Source of the DNA: an uncultured Blautia sp.
GTDB lineage: Bacteria; Bacillota; Clostridia; Lachnospirales; Lachnospiraceae
Assembly (NCBI GenBank): GCA_900542045.1
Contig: UQMI01000029.1
Span: 1 to 43,564, forward strand
Reading direction: 5' to 3'
DNA length: 43,564 nucleotides
Part shown: positions 25,305-35,094 of the stretch, piece by piece
Layout of the letters: each line of letters begins with the position of its first letter
Position numbering within the stretch: the stretch's first letter is position 1
Position numbers and translations under genes: made by a program
The notes under the pieces: generated by a model
The model's input: the letters and a program-made list of their open reading frames with translations, nothing else
Told to the model about the DNA's origin: nothing
The model's database searches: none

Positions 25305-27398
25305 TTACTTGTCATCCTCTTCCTCTGACTGGTTCGCTCTGGCCGCGATCTCTTTCTGCTGAATATCTGCAGGTGCCTGCTCATAGCGGGCAAACTCATA
25401 AGAGAAGTTGCCGCTGCCGCCGGTCATGGAACGCAGATCTGTGGAATATCCGTAAATCTCCAGCATTGGTACATCTGCCTCGATTACAGTATTTCCATTG
25501 TGATCCGGATTCATTCCCAGTACACGTCCGCGGCGTTTGTTCAGATCGCCCATAACGTCACCGGTATATTTGTCCGGTACAGTTACATTCATGGAAACAA
25601 TGGGCTCCAGCAATACGGGAGACGCTTCCATAAATCCCTTCTTAAATGCCAGGATCGTCGCCATCTTAAATGCCATTTCCGAAGAGTCAACGGTATGATA
25701 AGAGCCATCGTAAAGGGTCGCCTTCACACCTACTACAGGGTAAGAAGCCAGAGGGCCTTTCTGTACACATTCCTGCAGACCTTTTTCCACAGCCGGGAAA
25801 TAGTTCTTGGGAACGGCTCCGCCTACAACTACCTGCTCGAATACGTAAGGAGTCTCCAGATCTCCAGACGGTTCAAAGCGCATTTTTACATGGCCGTACT
25901 GACCATGTCCGCCGGACTGTTTCTTGTGTTTTCCTTCCACATCAGAATTCTTGCGGATGGTCTCACGGAACGGTACTTTCGGCTTGGACAGAACAATCTC
26001 CACTTTGTATCTCTCTTTTAATTTGCTGCATACAATGTCCAGATGCTGGTCTCCCATACCATACAGCAATGTCTGACGGTTGGCGGAATCATTTACCACC
26101 TTCAGGGTCAGATCTTCAGACATCATCTTGGACAGTGCCTGGGAAATCTTATCCTCATCCCCCTTATTCACAGCCTTATATCTCTTATAAGTATAAGGTG
26201 TGGAAATGGTGGTCTTCGGATACAGGATGGGGTTGGCTTTGGTCGCCAGGCTGTCACCGGTCTGAACCGAATTCAGTTTGGCAATGGCGCCGATATCCCC
26301 CGCATGGAGTTCTGCCACTTCCTGCGGCTTGGAACCTTCCATCACATACAGCTTGTTGAGTTTTTCTTCGTTTCCTTTTTCCACGTTGTAAAGCACATCA
26401 TCTGACTTGATCACACCGGAGCATACCTTGATCAGAGAATATTTGCCCAGGAAAGGATCCACGATGGATTTCCATACATAAGCAGATTTTGCTTTTGTAA
26501 AATCATAGTTAGCTTCAAAAATCTCATTGGTTTTCTGAGCGATTCCATTGCAGGCGCGTTTGTCCGGGCTTGGGAAATAGCTGCAGATATCGTCCAGCAG
26601 ATTGGACACACCGCGCAGATCCAGAGTGGAACCCATGCATACCGGCACGATACTTCCTTCCTGCACGTTCATGGCCAGAGCTGCGGAAATCTCTGTTACA
26701 GAGAACTCATCTCCCTCAAAATACCGGTCCATGAATTCCTCGCTGGTTTCTGCCACAGATTCCAGCAGGATCTCACGGTATTTGTCCAGATACTCCTGAG
26801 AATAATCCGGTACCGGGCACTCTTCTTTTTTGCCTTTTTCAATGTATCTTCTGCCGGCTTTCTTGACTACATTCACATAGCCCACCAGCTTGCCATCTTC
26901 ACGGATGGGGAAATGCAGGGGAGCGATCCTCTTGCCATACAGCTCAGTCAGATCTTCCACAACCTTACGATAACTTACGTCATCCACATCCATTTCCGTT
27001 ACAAAAATCATTCTGGGAAGTTTGTATTTCTCGCACAGATCCCATGCTTTCTGCGTTCCCACCTGTACGCCGGCCTTTCCGGACACCACGATGATCGCCG
27101 CATCGGCTGCGCTGACTGCCTCTTCCACTTCACCAACAAAATCAAAATATCCGGGTGTATCTAAAATATTTATTTTAATTTTATCCCACTGAACAGGAAC
27201 TACGGTCGTAGAAATCGAGAAATGTCTTTTGATTTCCTCTTTATCATAGTCACTGATGGTATTTCCATCGTCTACTCTGCCAAGACGACTGGTAATGCCT
27301 GACAAGTATGCCATCGCTTCTGTTAAACTTGTTTTTCCTGCCCCACCGTGACCCAATAGGACTACATTTCGAATTCGGTCAGTTCTAAAAACGTCCAT
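25305..27398 (-). CDS. Elongation factor G paralog (FusA2-like)
   Basis: A 697-residue translational GTPase with EF-G domain order: GTPase (1-about 280), domain II, III, IV (VDSSEMAFKMA, about 560-640) and V (EADVPMLEIYGYSTDLRSMTGGSGNFSYEF). G1 is GHGGAGKTS (16-24). G3 reads DTPGYF, with Tyr84 where canonical EF-G has the catalytic His. G4 reads TEMD (134-137) instead of NKMD. Switch I also differs. The paralog class is known in Clostridia; it may act in recycling or another ribosome step rather than routine translocation. RBS AGGGAGG upstream. Acidic C-terminal tail SEEEDDK. Confidence 0.88.
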   Translation of the reverse strand: MDVFRTDRIRNVVLLGHGGAGKTSLTEAMAYLSGITSRLGRVDDGNTISDYDKEEIKRHFSISTTVVPVQWDKIKINILDTPGYFDFVGEVEEAVSAADAAIIVVSGKAGVQVGTQKAWDLCEKYKLPRMIFVTEMDVDDVSYRKVVEDLTELYGKRIAPLHFPIREDGKLVGYVNVVKKAGRRYIEKGKKEECPVPDYSQEYLDKYREILLESVAETSEEFMDRYFEGDEFSVTEISAALAMNVQEGSIVPVCMGSTLDLRGVSNLLDDICSYFPSPDKRACNGIAQKTNEIFEANYDFTKAKSAYVWKSIVDPFLGKYSLIKVCSGVIKSDDVLYNVEKGNEEKLNKLYVMEGSKPQEVAELHAGDIGAIAKLNSVQTGDSLATKANPILYPKTTISTPYTYKRYKAVNKGDEDKISQALSKMMSEDLTLKVVNDSANRQTLLYGMGDQHLDIVCSKLKERYKVEIVLSKPKVPFRETIRKNSDVEGKHKKQSGGHGQYGHVKMRFEPSGDLETPYVFEQVVVGGAVPKNYFPAVEKGLQECVQKGPLASYPVVGVKATLYDGSYHTVDSSEMAFKMATILAFKKGFMEASPVLLEPIVSMNVTVPDKYTGDVMGDLNKRRGRVLGMNPDHNGNTVIEADVPMLEIYGYSTDLRSMTGGSGNFSYEFARYEQAPADIQQKEIAARANQSEEEDDK

Positions 27399-27433
27399 AT
27401 GTAATACCTCCCTGTTTGTATATGTATGTTCAT

Positions 27434-27462
27434 ATTTTACTAAAATCCTGACAATATTTCAA
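27434..27462 (-). promoter_or_regulatory. Promoter of the EF-G paralog gene
   Basis: Minus-strand TTGAAA (27457-27462), 17 bases, TAAAAT (27434-27439). Transcript start near 27427, about 30 bases ahead of the ATG. Confidence 0.75.
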
Positions 27463-27515
27463 GCATTTTATTCATTTTCAACAACATTTATTTTTCCGGG
27501 AAAAGGATCCTATAA

Positions 27516-27544
27516 TTGACATTTTACAAACCATATTCTACAAT
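27516..27544 (+). promoter_or_regulatory. Promoter of tyrA-aroA
   Basis: TTGACA (27516-27521), 17 bases, TACAAT (27539-27544). The transcript would start near 27551, only about 40 bases before tyrA, leaving no room for a T-box or attenuator. This suggests constitutive or protein-controlled expression. Confidence 0.85.
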
Positions 27545-27592
27545 ATATACTATATTTTATTGGTAATTTTTCACGAAAAGGAGTCTGTTTTC

Positions 27593-28693
27593 ATGACACA
27601 AACAACAACCATAGGCTTTGTGGGACTGGGGCTGATCGGCGGTTCCCTGGCAAAGACCATACGAAAAAAACTGCCGGAATACCGAATCATGGCCTATGAT
27701 GCAGATCGAAATACACTGGCGGGTGCTCTGAAGGAAAATATCATTGACCTTATCTGTGAGGCCAAAGATATCCGTTTTGCGGAATGCGATTACATTTTCC
27801 TCTGTGCCCCGGTTGAATACAATATACAGTATCTGGAATTTTTCAAAGAAACTCTGCCGGCAGGCTGCATCCTCAGTGATGTAGGCAGCGTAAAGGGTCC
27901 TATCCACGAGGAAGCCCGAAGACTTGGTCTTTCTTCCCTGTTCATCGGAGGGCATCCCATGGCCGGCTCGGAACGCTCCGGCTTTGAACACTCCAGCGAT
28001 CATCTGCTGGAAAATGTCTATTATATTCTGACTCCGTCAGAGGACATCCCTCTACCAAAGCTATCCGCCTACACGGAACTGGTTTCCGCGCTGGGAGCCA
28101 TTCCCCTGGTGCTCACGCCTCAGGAGCACGATTATATCACTGCAGGCGTCAGTCATATTCCTCATGTGATCGCCGCCTCTCTTGTGAACCTTCTGCGGGA
28201 ACTGGACGATGATGCAGAGCATATGAAACAGATCGCTGCCGGCGGTTTCCGGGATATCACCCGGATTGCCTCTTCATCCCCTGTTATGTGGGAACAGATC
28301 TGTCTGGAGAACGCAGAGAATATTTCCGAGATCCTGGATGTATATATACGCCTGCTGATCCAGGCCAAATGCGAACTGGACGAAAAAAACGGATCCGGAC
28401 TGCACCAGATGTTTTCCGATTCCCGGGACTACCGGGATTCTATGGATGTCACTGCCTCTGGTCCACTGAAAAAAGCATACATGATCTACTGCGACCTGGA
28501 AGACGAAGCCGGCGCCATTGCCACCATCGCCACGATTCTGGCCATGGCCAACATCAGCATCAAGAATATCGGCATCATCCATAACCGGGAATTTGAGCAG
28601 GGCGTACTGAAGATTGAATTCTACAGCGCAGCTGCCCAGGAACAGGCCGTACAGCTTCTGGAAAAACGCAACTACAGTATTTATCAACGATAA
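27593..28693 (+). CDS. tyrA: Prephenate dehydrogenase with ACT domain
   Basis: A 366-residue NAD(P)-dependent enzyme converting prephenate to 4-hydroxyphenylpyruvate for tyrosine synthesis. Rossmann fold with GFVGLGLIGGSLA (8-20), catalytic His121 in GGHPMAGSERSG, and a helical dimerisation domain (about 165-285). Residues about 298-366 form a C-terminal ACT domain (YCDLEDEAGAIATIATILAMANISIKNIGI), the usual site for feedback control by tyrosine. The ATG at 27593 lies 9 bases after AAAGGAG. aroA follows after 11 bases. Confidence 0.95.
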   Translation: MTQTTTIGFVGLGLIGGSLAKTIRKKLPEYRIMAYDADRNTLAGALKENIIDLICEAKDIRFAECDYIFLCAPVEYNIQYLEFFKETLPAGCILSDVGSVKGPIHEEARRLGLSSLFIGGHPMAGSERSGFEHSSDHLLENVYYILTPSEDIPLPKLSAYTELVSALGAIPLVLTPQEHDYITAGVSHIPHVIAASLVNLLRELDDDAEHMKQIAAGGFRDITRIASSSPVMWEQICLENAENISEILDVYIRLLIQAKCELDEKNGSGLHQMFSDSRDYRDSMDVTASGPLKKAYMIYCDLEDEAGAIATIATILAMANISIKNIGIIHNREFEQGVLKIEFYSAAAQEQAVQLLEKRNYSIYQR

Positions 28694-28704
28694 AGGAGGA
28701 TCCC

Positions 28705-29982
28705 ATGATCATCACAAAGAAAAAACATCTCCAGGGTTCCCTTGTCATCCCCGGCGACAAATCCATTTCCCACAGAGGAATCATGCTGGGTGCCATTTCT
28801 CATGGTACTACCCGCATCACGAATTTCCTCCAGGGTGCAGACTGCCTTTCCACCATTTCCTGTTTCCAGAAAATGGGAATTTCCATAGAAAATGACGGCG
28901 CCGAGGTACTGGTGCACGGAAAGGGTCTCCATGGACTCCAGCCTCCTTCTGAAGTGCTGGATGTGGGAAACAGCGGAACCACCACACGGCTTCTGTCCGG
29001 TATCCTGGCCGGACAGCCCTTTACCAGTTCTCTTACCGGAGACGAGTCCATTCAGCGCCGCCCCATGGGACGCATTATGAAACCTCTGACGATGATGGGA
29101 GCTTCTTTTGTCAGCGAGCGCAATAACCAGTGCGCGCCGTTTTCCATCACAGGAGGACATCTTCACGGAATCAGGTATATTTCACCGGTGGCTTCCGCCC
29201 AGGTAAAATCCTGTATCCTTCTGGCCGGACTCTATGCCCAGGGCAGCACCTCTGTGACAGAACCTTATGTCTCCCGCAATCACTCAGAACTGATGCTGTC
29301 TCATTTCGGAGCATCCATCTCTGTTGCCGGCAGCACTGTTACCATCAAACCGGAACCCAAACTGGAAGCCCGGGAGATCCATGTACCGGGAGATATCTCT
29401 TCCGCAGCCTATTTTATTGCCGCCGGTCTTCTGGTTCCCGGCTCCGAGCTGCTGCTGAAGCATGTGGGCATCAATCCCACCAGGGACGGGATCCTGCAGG
29501 TCTGCAAACAGATGGGCGCCGATATCACACTGGAAAATATCAATTCGGACAGCGGCGAACCGGTGGCGGACATTCTGGTGCGCACCTCTTCCCTGAAAGG
29601 GACCACCATCGGCGGCGCTCTGATCCCCACTCTGATCGATGAACTGCCTGTGATCGCCGTTCTGGCTGCCTGCGCCCAGGGTGAAACCATCATCCGGGAT
29701 GCCCAGGAGCTGAAAGTCAAAGAATCCAACCGGATTGATACGGTGGCGGAGAATCTGAAATCCATGGGCGCCGATGTCCAGGCCACAGAAGACGGTATGA
29801 TCATACAGGGCGGAAAGCCTCTCCACGGCGCGCTGATCCACACCAACAAGGATCACCGGATCGCCATGTCCTTTGCCATTGCCGGCCTGACGGCAAAAGG
29901 CGAGACCATCCTGGAAGATGGAGACTGCGTAAACATTTCCTATCCGGACTTCTACCAGGCCCTGGAAACACTGGCCCGGTAA
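28705..29982 (+). CDS. aroA: 3-phosphoshikimate 1-carboxyvinyltransferase (EPSP synthase)
   Basis: A 425-residue enzyme of normal length joining shikimate-3-phosphate and phosphoenolpyruvate in the shikimate pathway. Landmarks: PGDKSISHRGIMLGA (Lys and Ser substrate contacts), LDVGNSGTTTRLLSG, RPMGRIMKPL, DELPVIAVLAACAQG, ELKVKESNRID and NKDHRIAMSFAIAG. RBS AAAGGAGG 5 bases before the ATG. Second gene of the tyrA-aroA unit. Confidence 0.97.
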   Translation: MIITKKKHLQGSLVIPGDKSISHRGIMLGAISHGTTRITNFLQGADCLSTISCFQKMGISIENDGAEVLVHGKGLHGLQPPSEVLDVGNSGTTTRLLSGILAGQPFTSSLTGDESIQRRPMGRIMKPLTMMGASFVSERNNQCAPFSITGGHLHGIRYISPVASAQVKSCILLAGLYAQGSTSVTEPYVSRNHSELMLSHFGASISVAGSTVTIKPEPKLEAREIHVPGDISSAAYFIAAGLLVPGSELLLKHVGINPTRDGILQVCKQMGADITLENINSDSGEPVADILVRTSSLKGTTIGGALIPTLIDELPVIAVLAACAQGETIIRDAQELKVKESNRIDTVAENLKSMGADVQATEDGMIIQGGKPLHGALIHTNKDHRIAMSFAIAGLTAKGETILEDGDCVNISYPDFYQALETLAR

Positions 29983-30050
29983 GAACCGTGCTGTTTCTGC
30001 GGAACTTTTTTCCATACAGAAAAGGAGCTCGCAGATTTTTTCCTGTGCTG

Positions 30051-30100
30051 AAAAAGGGTGTCTCCCGGGTCATAAATGACCTGGGAAACACCCGCTTTTT
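30051..30100. terminator. Two-way terminator between aroA and lysR
   Basis: Long hairpin GGGTGT / ACACCC with inner TCCC/GGGA and GGGTCAT/ATGACC around a two-base loop (30056-30093). A-run before, GCTTTTT after, so it terminates both convergent transcripts. Confidence 0.88.
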
Positions 30101-30139
30101 ATTCTATCCTGTCCGGCGCAGCATCTGCGCCTGCCGACG

Positions 30140-31063
30140 CTATTTTTTTATACCCAGATAATCCTTCAGCGCAGCCACATACAGTTCTCCTATGGTGCTC
30201 AGGATCGTGTTTTTTCTTACAATATATCCAATCTCCATTCGACTGTTCTGGTTCTCTTCATCTTCCCGAAAGGGTACGGCAATAAAATCATTTCCATTGA
30301 GTTCTTCGCATATGATCCCGGAACATAATGTATAACCGTTCAGCCCCACCATCAGATTCAGCATGGTTGCCCGGTCATTGGCCCGAATAATCCTTGGATA
30401 TTCATTGTCGGAAAGAATTTCCTCCGCAAAATAAAAAGTGCTGTTCTCCCCCTGTTCAAAAGCCAGGCACGGATATTCCTCCAGCTGCTGAAAACAGATA
30501 GAGGCCTCACCTGCCAAAGGATGCTGCTTCCAGAGGTACACATACGCCTGACAGTCAATCAGGTGATGGAACACCAGTCCCACAGATCTCAGGAGTTTTT
30601 CCATACTTTTTCTGTTGTAATCACACAGATACAACACACCAATCTCGCTTTTCATGGTACTCACATCCCGGATCACTTCGCCTGTCTTCGTCTCCCGGAT
30701 GGCAAATTCATATTTTGACAGATCCAGTTGTCTGGCCATATCCACAAATGCCTTCACCGCAAAGGAATAATGCTGGGCAGAGACACCGAATTTCTTCTTC
30801 CGGGATCCGTTCCTGCCATATTTGTCCAGAATCGTTTCGTACTGCCCGTACAGCTGTCTGGCATACAGAAGAAATTCCGCGCCATCGCTGGTCAGAGTCA
30901 CGCCTCTTCCGCTCCTGTGGAACAGCGTAATGCCCAGCTCCTTTTCCAGCTCCTGCATTGCGCTGGTCAGCGAGGGCTGGGAAATATACAGCCGGTCCGC
31001 CGCCCGGTTCATGGATTTTGTCTCTGCGATAGTGATCATATAGTGCAGCTGTGTCAGCGTCAT
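30140..31063 (-). CDS. LysR-family transcriptional regulator
   Basis: A 307-residue LysR protein. Helix-turn-helix: TQLHYMITIAETKSMNRAAD, then SQPSLTSAMQELEKELG; the effector domain follows from about residue 90. RBS GGGGAACG upstream of the ATG. It lies 72 bases after the MglB-like gene on the same strand; a small CAGCCG/CGGCTG hairpin lies between but lacks a T-run, so read-through from the sugar-sensing operon is possible. Target and ligand unknown. Confidence 0.9.
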   Translation of the reverse strand: MTLTQLHYMITIAETKSMNRAADRLYISQPSLTSAMQELEKELGITLFHRSGRGVTLTSDGAEFLLYARQLYGQYETILDKYGRNGSRKKKFGVSAQHYSFAVKAFVDMARQLDLSKYEFAIRETKTGEVIRDVSTMKSEIGVLYLCDYNRKSMEKLLRSVGLVFHHLIDCQAYVYLWKQHPLAGEASICFQQLEEYPCLAFEQGENSTFYFAEEILSDNEYPRIIRANDRATMLNLMVGLNGYTLCSGIICEELNGNDFIAVPFREDEENQNSRMEIGYIVRKNTILSTIGELYVAALKDYLGIKK

Positions 31064-31135
31064 CTTTATTTCGTTCCCCTTTCCAATATTAGCTGCTTCC
31101 AGTCAGGAGCATGCAGCCGTATCCGGCTGTCTTTC

Positions 31136-32167
31136 TCAACGGATATATGAATCCACGTTTTCCGGAGTGACTTTGGAATAGGGAAGATAAATATATTTCT
31201 CATTCTCAAACTCGATCTCGGAGAGTCCGCTGCCGGATACCAGCGCAGCAGCCAGACGACCCATGGCCTCTGCCTGGCCTTCCTTATCGTTATAGACAGT
31301 TCCTGCCATTGTCCCCTCCTGCACTGCTTCCAGTCCTTCCTCTGTACCGTCAATGCCAAAAAAGACCGGAAGAGCTGCTTCCGTCCAGTTCAGCTTCCGG
31401 TAAGCATCAATAGCACCCAGAGCCATGGCATCGTTATTTGCCAGTACCAGTTCAATCTGGTTCTGATGCTGGCTGATCATCTGCAGCATCCGGTTCTCTG
31501 CCTGGGCACGATTCCAGTTGGCGATCCCGTAACTGAGTTTTTCCAGCTCCACCCCCTGATTTCTTAATGTATCCACCGCATTTTCTGTACGTATGATCGC
31601 ATCCTGATGTCCCGGTTCTCCTTCCAGTACCACATACTGAATCACTCCATCTCTGTTTTTATCGATACGCGGATGTGCCGCCACTGCATCCACTGCCAGC
31701 TCTCCCTGCATAATACCGGACTGCTCCGCATTTGCTCCCACATAATACAGCTTATCCCACTGCAGCATATCCTCCGCTACCGGTTCCCGATTAAAAAATA
31801 TGATTGGAACATCATTTTCTCTGGCAAGATCTATAATCTCAGAAGGATCTGCTCGGTCCACCAGGTTGACACAGAGAATGTTGCACCCCGCATCGATCAG
31901 TTCCTTTACCTGGTCATTCTGGATACGCTGGGAACCCGCTCCGTCCCGGACAGTTACAACTGCATCAAATGTGTCATTTTCCAGTGTGCTGATCACTTCA
32001 TCAAAACATTCCAGCAGCTCGCTGATAAACACATCATTCTCATCATAACAGGCTACTCCAATCTGAGCTCTGACCGTTTCCTGCTGTTCCTGCCTTCCAC
32101 AGGCAGTCAGCCACTGTATACTTGCCAGGGAGAAAATCCCTGCTGCTAAAACTTTTCTAAACTTCAT
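31136..32167 (-). CDS. MglB-like sugar-binding lipoprotein, canonical order
   Basis: A 343-residue extracellular lipoprotein of the galactose/glucose-binding family. Signal FSLASIQWLTAC with lipidation Cys about 23. Canonical order: AQIGVACYDENDVFIS (strand 1), ILCVNLVDRADPSEII, then VPIIFFNREP, the Ca-binding loop DKNRDGVIQYVVLEGEPGH, VLANNDAMALGAIDAYRK, and FFGIDGTEEGLEAV. It has no permease next to it and follows a second binding protein and a YesM kinase, so it is more likely a sensor input or an accessory binder for the upstream Mgl transporter. Confidence 0.9.
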   Translation of the reverse strand: MKFRKVLAAGIFSLASIQWLTACGRQEQQETVRAQIGVACYDENDVFISELLECFDEVISTLENDTFDAVVTVRDGAGSQRIQNDQVKELIDAGCNILCVNLVDRADPSEIIDLARENDVPIIFFNREPVAEDMLQWDKLYYVGANAEQSGIMQGELAVDAVAAHPRIDKNRDGVIQYVVLEGEPGHQDAIIRTENAVDTLRNQGVELEKLSYGIANWNRAQAENRMLQMISQHQNQIELVLANNDAMALGAIDAYRKLNWTEAALPVFFGIDGTEEGLEAVQEGTMAGTVYNDKEGQAEAMGRLAAALVSGSGLSEIEFENEKYIYLPYSKVTPENVDSYIR

Positions 32168-32251
32168 TCCCTACCTCTGTTCTTTAGAATTTGAAGCCTG
32201 TATCTGCAGCTATGCTGTCTCCCCATAACGTCTTCACCGGAACTACAGTTT

Positions 32252-33226
32252 TCACTGGCTCATTGTAAACAGGATTTCCTGATTTTCTTTTGTAAAAAGT
32301 GTATCCCGGCGGATTACCGTGTGCGATACGCTTCTGTCTTCCAACTTGCCAAAAAAGTGTTTCAGCTTTTCGGAAATTGTCTGCAGACTCTGATACCCCA
32401 CATTAAACTCATCTGGAACCACGATGCATTCCACTTCTCCCGTATCCAGGTAATAGGCGGCTTCTGTAGAATTTCCTATTCCATATACGATGGCGCCGTG
32501 CAGGTCATTGGCTGCAGAATATTCTCCGGCCGCAGTCAGACTTTCATCGTCAAGAGCAATTACAAAGTCCACTTTCAGAAGATCCTCCAGGGGATCTTCT
32601 TCCTCTCCAAAAGCTGCTGAAATGGACCAGCTGACTCTGGCCCCTGTTCCTTTCATTGTATCACGAAATCCCTTTTCCCTGTCAAGCAAAGCCTGGGATT
32701 GGGATGGCCCTGAAAGGATTCCCAGGCTCTTTCCTCCTATATTGTTGTCATCACAGTCTTTCAGAAGCTCTTTCGCCAATGCCTCTCCCATGGCCTGATT
32801 ATCCGGACTGGTCACCTGCAATGCGGAATCTTCCTTTTCCTGTACGGCTGAAGTCTCCACCAGCATTATGGGTACTTTCTTGGCCGTTTTTTTCAGCATA
32901 TCTTCGCTCTCCTGGCCGGATACCGGCTGTACAATGATCCCGTCTGCGCCATTATCGATCTCCTGCCGGATCAGCGACTGCTGTTCCTCCAGTGTCAGGC
33001 CCCCCTCTGTACTGACCACAGACATTTCCACCTGCTGGTCTGTTGCCGCCATTCGCAGTCCATACCGGAAGGCTGTCCACTGATTGTCCTCGGAATTATC
33101 AATAATAACCGAAACCTTATAAAGCTCTCCTTCATTCTCCTCCAAAAGCATGAGCGCCGCCAGCAGAACAGCCAGTACACCCAGTACAGCTTCTGTGAGG
33201 ATAAACACTTTTTTACTGTTTTTCAT
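32252..33226 (-). CDS. Membrane-anchored periplasmic-binding-protein sensor
   Basis: A 324-residue protein with an uncleaved-type N-terminal helix (residues 7-28: LTEAVLGVLAVLLAALMLL) and no lipobox Cys, then a type I sugar-binding fold: YKVSVIIDNSEDNQWTAFRYG, ADGIIVQPVSGQESEDML, SLGILSGPSQSQALLDREKGF, FVIALDDESLTAAGEYSAA. Its ATG overlaps the kinase stop by 4 bases. Anchored binding proteins of this type, such as XylFII beside LytS in Clostridium beijerinckii, hand the ligand state to a kinase; the same role is inferred here. Confidence 0.87.
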   Translation of the reverse strand: MKNSKKVFILTEAVLGVLAVLLAALMLLEENEGELYKVSVIIDNSEDNQWTAFRYGLRMAATDQQVEMSVVSTEGGLTLEEQQSLIRQEIDNGADGIIVQPVSGQESEDMLKKTAKKVPIMLVETSAVQEKEDSALQVTSPDNQAMGEALAKELLKDCDDNNIGGKSLGILSGPSQSQALLDREKGFRDTMKGTGARVSWSISAAFGEEEDPLEDLLKVDFVIALDDESLTAAGEYSAANDLHGAIVYGIGNSTEAAYYLDTGEVECIVVPDEFNVGYQSLQTISEKLKHFFGKLEDRSVSHTVIRRDTLFTKENQEILFTMSQ

Positions 33227-35094
33227 TCCTGTTTACCTGTATTCTCTACGCTGTTGATCTTCTCCCTGCTGAATAGATATCCCTTTTCCAGCACAGTTCT
33301 GTTTTCCTCTGTATAGGGCACTGCCGGAAGGATAATGGATACCGTGGTCCCCTCATCGGGCTCGCTTTCCACTTTCAGTCCATACTCTTTTCCAAATAAC
33401 AGCTGGATCCGGTTGTTCACATTGACCAGTCCCACACCGGAACCCCGCTTGGGAACTCTGCCGCTGTCTGTAAGTACATATTTTACCGCTTCTTCTGACA
33501 TACCGATCCCATTGTCCGTCACAGCCAGAATGATCCTGCCTTCTTCGCATCTTCCGGTAACCCGGATCTCGCCGCCCTCATCCATGGCGCTGACTCCATA
33601 ATTAATGGAATTTTCCAGGATTGGCTGAAGGATCAGCTTGACTGTGCAGTATGTATACACTTCCGGATCCGCCTCAAAGGTGACCGTAAAAGCATTCTTA
33701 TAACGTACCTTCTGTATATTCATATAACTCTGGGCATGCTGAAACTCGTCCCGGATGCTGATCACTGTCCGGCCTTTGGAGAGACTGATCCGAAACAGCT
33801 TTGCCAGCTGAGAGATCATAAATACCGCTTCATCATTTCTCTCTCCTTCTACCATCCAGGTGATGGACTCCAGCGCATTATACAGAAAATGCGGATTGAT
33901 CTGACTCTGGAGCGCATCCAGTTCACTTTTTCTCCGTTCATTCTGTTCCAGAACGATCCTTTTCATAAGCTGATCGATCTGTTCATAAGAACTCTGGATG
34001 GAATAGCCCAGATGTCTGATCTCCTGAGATCCTCCAATATAAATACTTGGCTTTTCTCCGGCTTCATAGCTCTTGACAGAATCACTCAGTTTCAGGATCG
34101 GCCTGGATATCCGCACCGAGATCAGACGGTTCACAAAGGCCAGCATCATGGCCATGAGCAGAATGATCAGAACAATAAACAGCCGTACATTGACCATACC
34201 GTGGGTAAATGTGGAATACGGGATCACTCCTACCAGTTTCCACCCGGTATAGCTGATTGTATTTACCAGAACCTTTCTCCGCTCTCCATGAAAAGTTTCG
34301 TCATAAATCCCTTCCTTTTTCCCGGCAGCTGCCAGATTGCTTTCCTCCAGAAGCCCGTCACTGATCTGTACCTTCCTGGGATGGTAAATGATCTCTCCAT
34401 TGCTGTCGCAAAGATAAAAATACTGTCCGCTGTTTGCCGTATTGATCTGAGTCATCATCCTGGAAATACTGGTGTAATCCATATCCACCAGAAGAACCCC
34501 TGTCTGAGAACTGCCTCCTTCTGTAATCTCCACCATCCGGCTCAGAGAAATTACCCAGTAATAATCCATGGTGCCGTCATCAAACAGATTCTGAATATGC
34601 GGTGTGGAGAAATGCATATTCTCCACTTCCTCCACAGCCCGCTGATACCAGCTCTGATGCGTCACATTGGGATCCTCTTTCTGCGAAGCCACCGGCTCTG
34701 CCACCATAAGACTTCCATAGCTGTTATAAATGGCAATGCTTTTTAAATTATCCCGATTGGCTTCATACAGAAGATTCATACCTTCCTGAATCTCATTTTC
34801 CTGGGTGGAAAAATCTCTTTCCTTGACCACATTATAGTAAACCGCATCAGAAACCTGGCGCATGCTCACCAGATAATCCTCCAGGTTCTCTCCGGTCTGT
34901 TCCATCAGTTTTCGGGTTGTTTCCACAATTTCTTCCCGGGAAACACCCGAAAAGCGCACGTATAGCACAACGCCCAGAATCAGCATGATAAACACAGACA
35001 GCACAGATAAGGAGAACATAAGCATAGACTGCATTCCCCTTGGTTTTCGACACCTATTCAGATAATCCCAGATTTTATTCTTTATTTTCTCCAT
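33223..35094 (-). CDS. YesM-type sensor histidine kinase
   Basis: A 623-residue kinase. TM1 about 24-46, a dCache-like extracellular domain about 50-300, TM2 about 303-323, HAMP about 324-380, then the His_kinase motif with His402 in LQSQINPHFLYNAL and the ATPase N-box LQPILENSINYG and VTDNGIGMSEE. The start at 35094 overlaps the regulator's end by 20 bases and follows AGGACAGAGC. It phosphorylates the YesN-type regulator upstream. Co-encoded binding proteins suggest it senses a sugar through them, its own dCache domain, or both. Confidence 0.92.
   Translation of the reverse strand: MEKIKNKIWDYLNRCRKPRGMQSMLMFSLSVLSVFIMLILGVVLYVRFSGVSREEIVETTRKLMEQTGENLEDYLVSMRQVSDAVYYNVVKERDFSTQENEIQEGMNLLYEANRDNLKSIAIYNSYGSLMVAEPVASQKEDPNVTHQSWYQRAVEEVENMHFSTPHIQNLFDDGTMDYYWVISLSRMVEITEGGSSQTGVLLVDMDYTSISRMMTQINTANSGQYFYLCDSNGEIIYHPRKVQISDGLLEESNLAAAGKKEGIYDETFHGERRKVLVNTISYTGWKLVGVIPYSTFTHGMVNVRLFIVLIILLMAMMLAFVNRLISVRISRPILKLSDSVKSYEAGEKPSIYIGGSQEIRHLGYSIQSSYEQIDQLMKRIVLEQNERRKSELDALQSQINPHFLYNALESITWMVEGERNDEAVFMISQLAKLFRISLSKGRTVISIRDEFQHAQSYMNIQKVRYKNAFTVTFEADPEVYTYCTVKLILQPILENSINYGVSAMDEGGEIRVTGRCEEGRIILAVTDNGIGMSEEAVKYVLTDSGRVPKRGSGVGLVNVNNRIQLLFGKEYGLKVESEPDEGTTVSIILPAVPYTEENRTVLEKGYLFSREKINSVENTGKQE

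Noticed and set aside
27399..27592. T-box or amino-acid attenuator before tyrA
   Set aside because: The near-consensus promoter leaves only about 40 bases of leader, and no T-box sequence was seen.
30012..30055. Possible fourth copy of the dispersed palindrome behind aroA
   Set aside because: Only short pieces (ACAGAAAA, TTTCCTGTGCTGAAAAA) match and the arms do not pair well; too weak to count.
31109..31128. Small CAGCCG-GATA-CGGCTG hairpin between the MglB-like gene and lysR
   Set aside because: Perfect 6-base stem but no T-run on either side, so not called a terminator.
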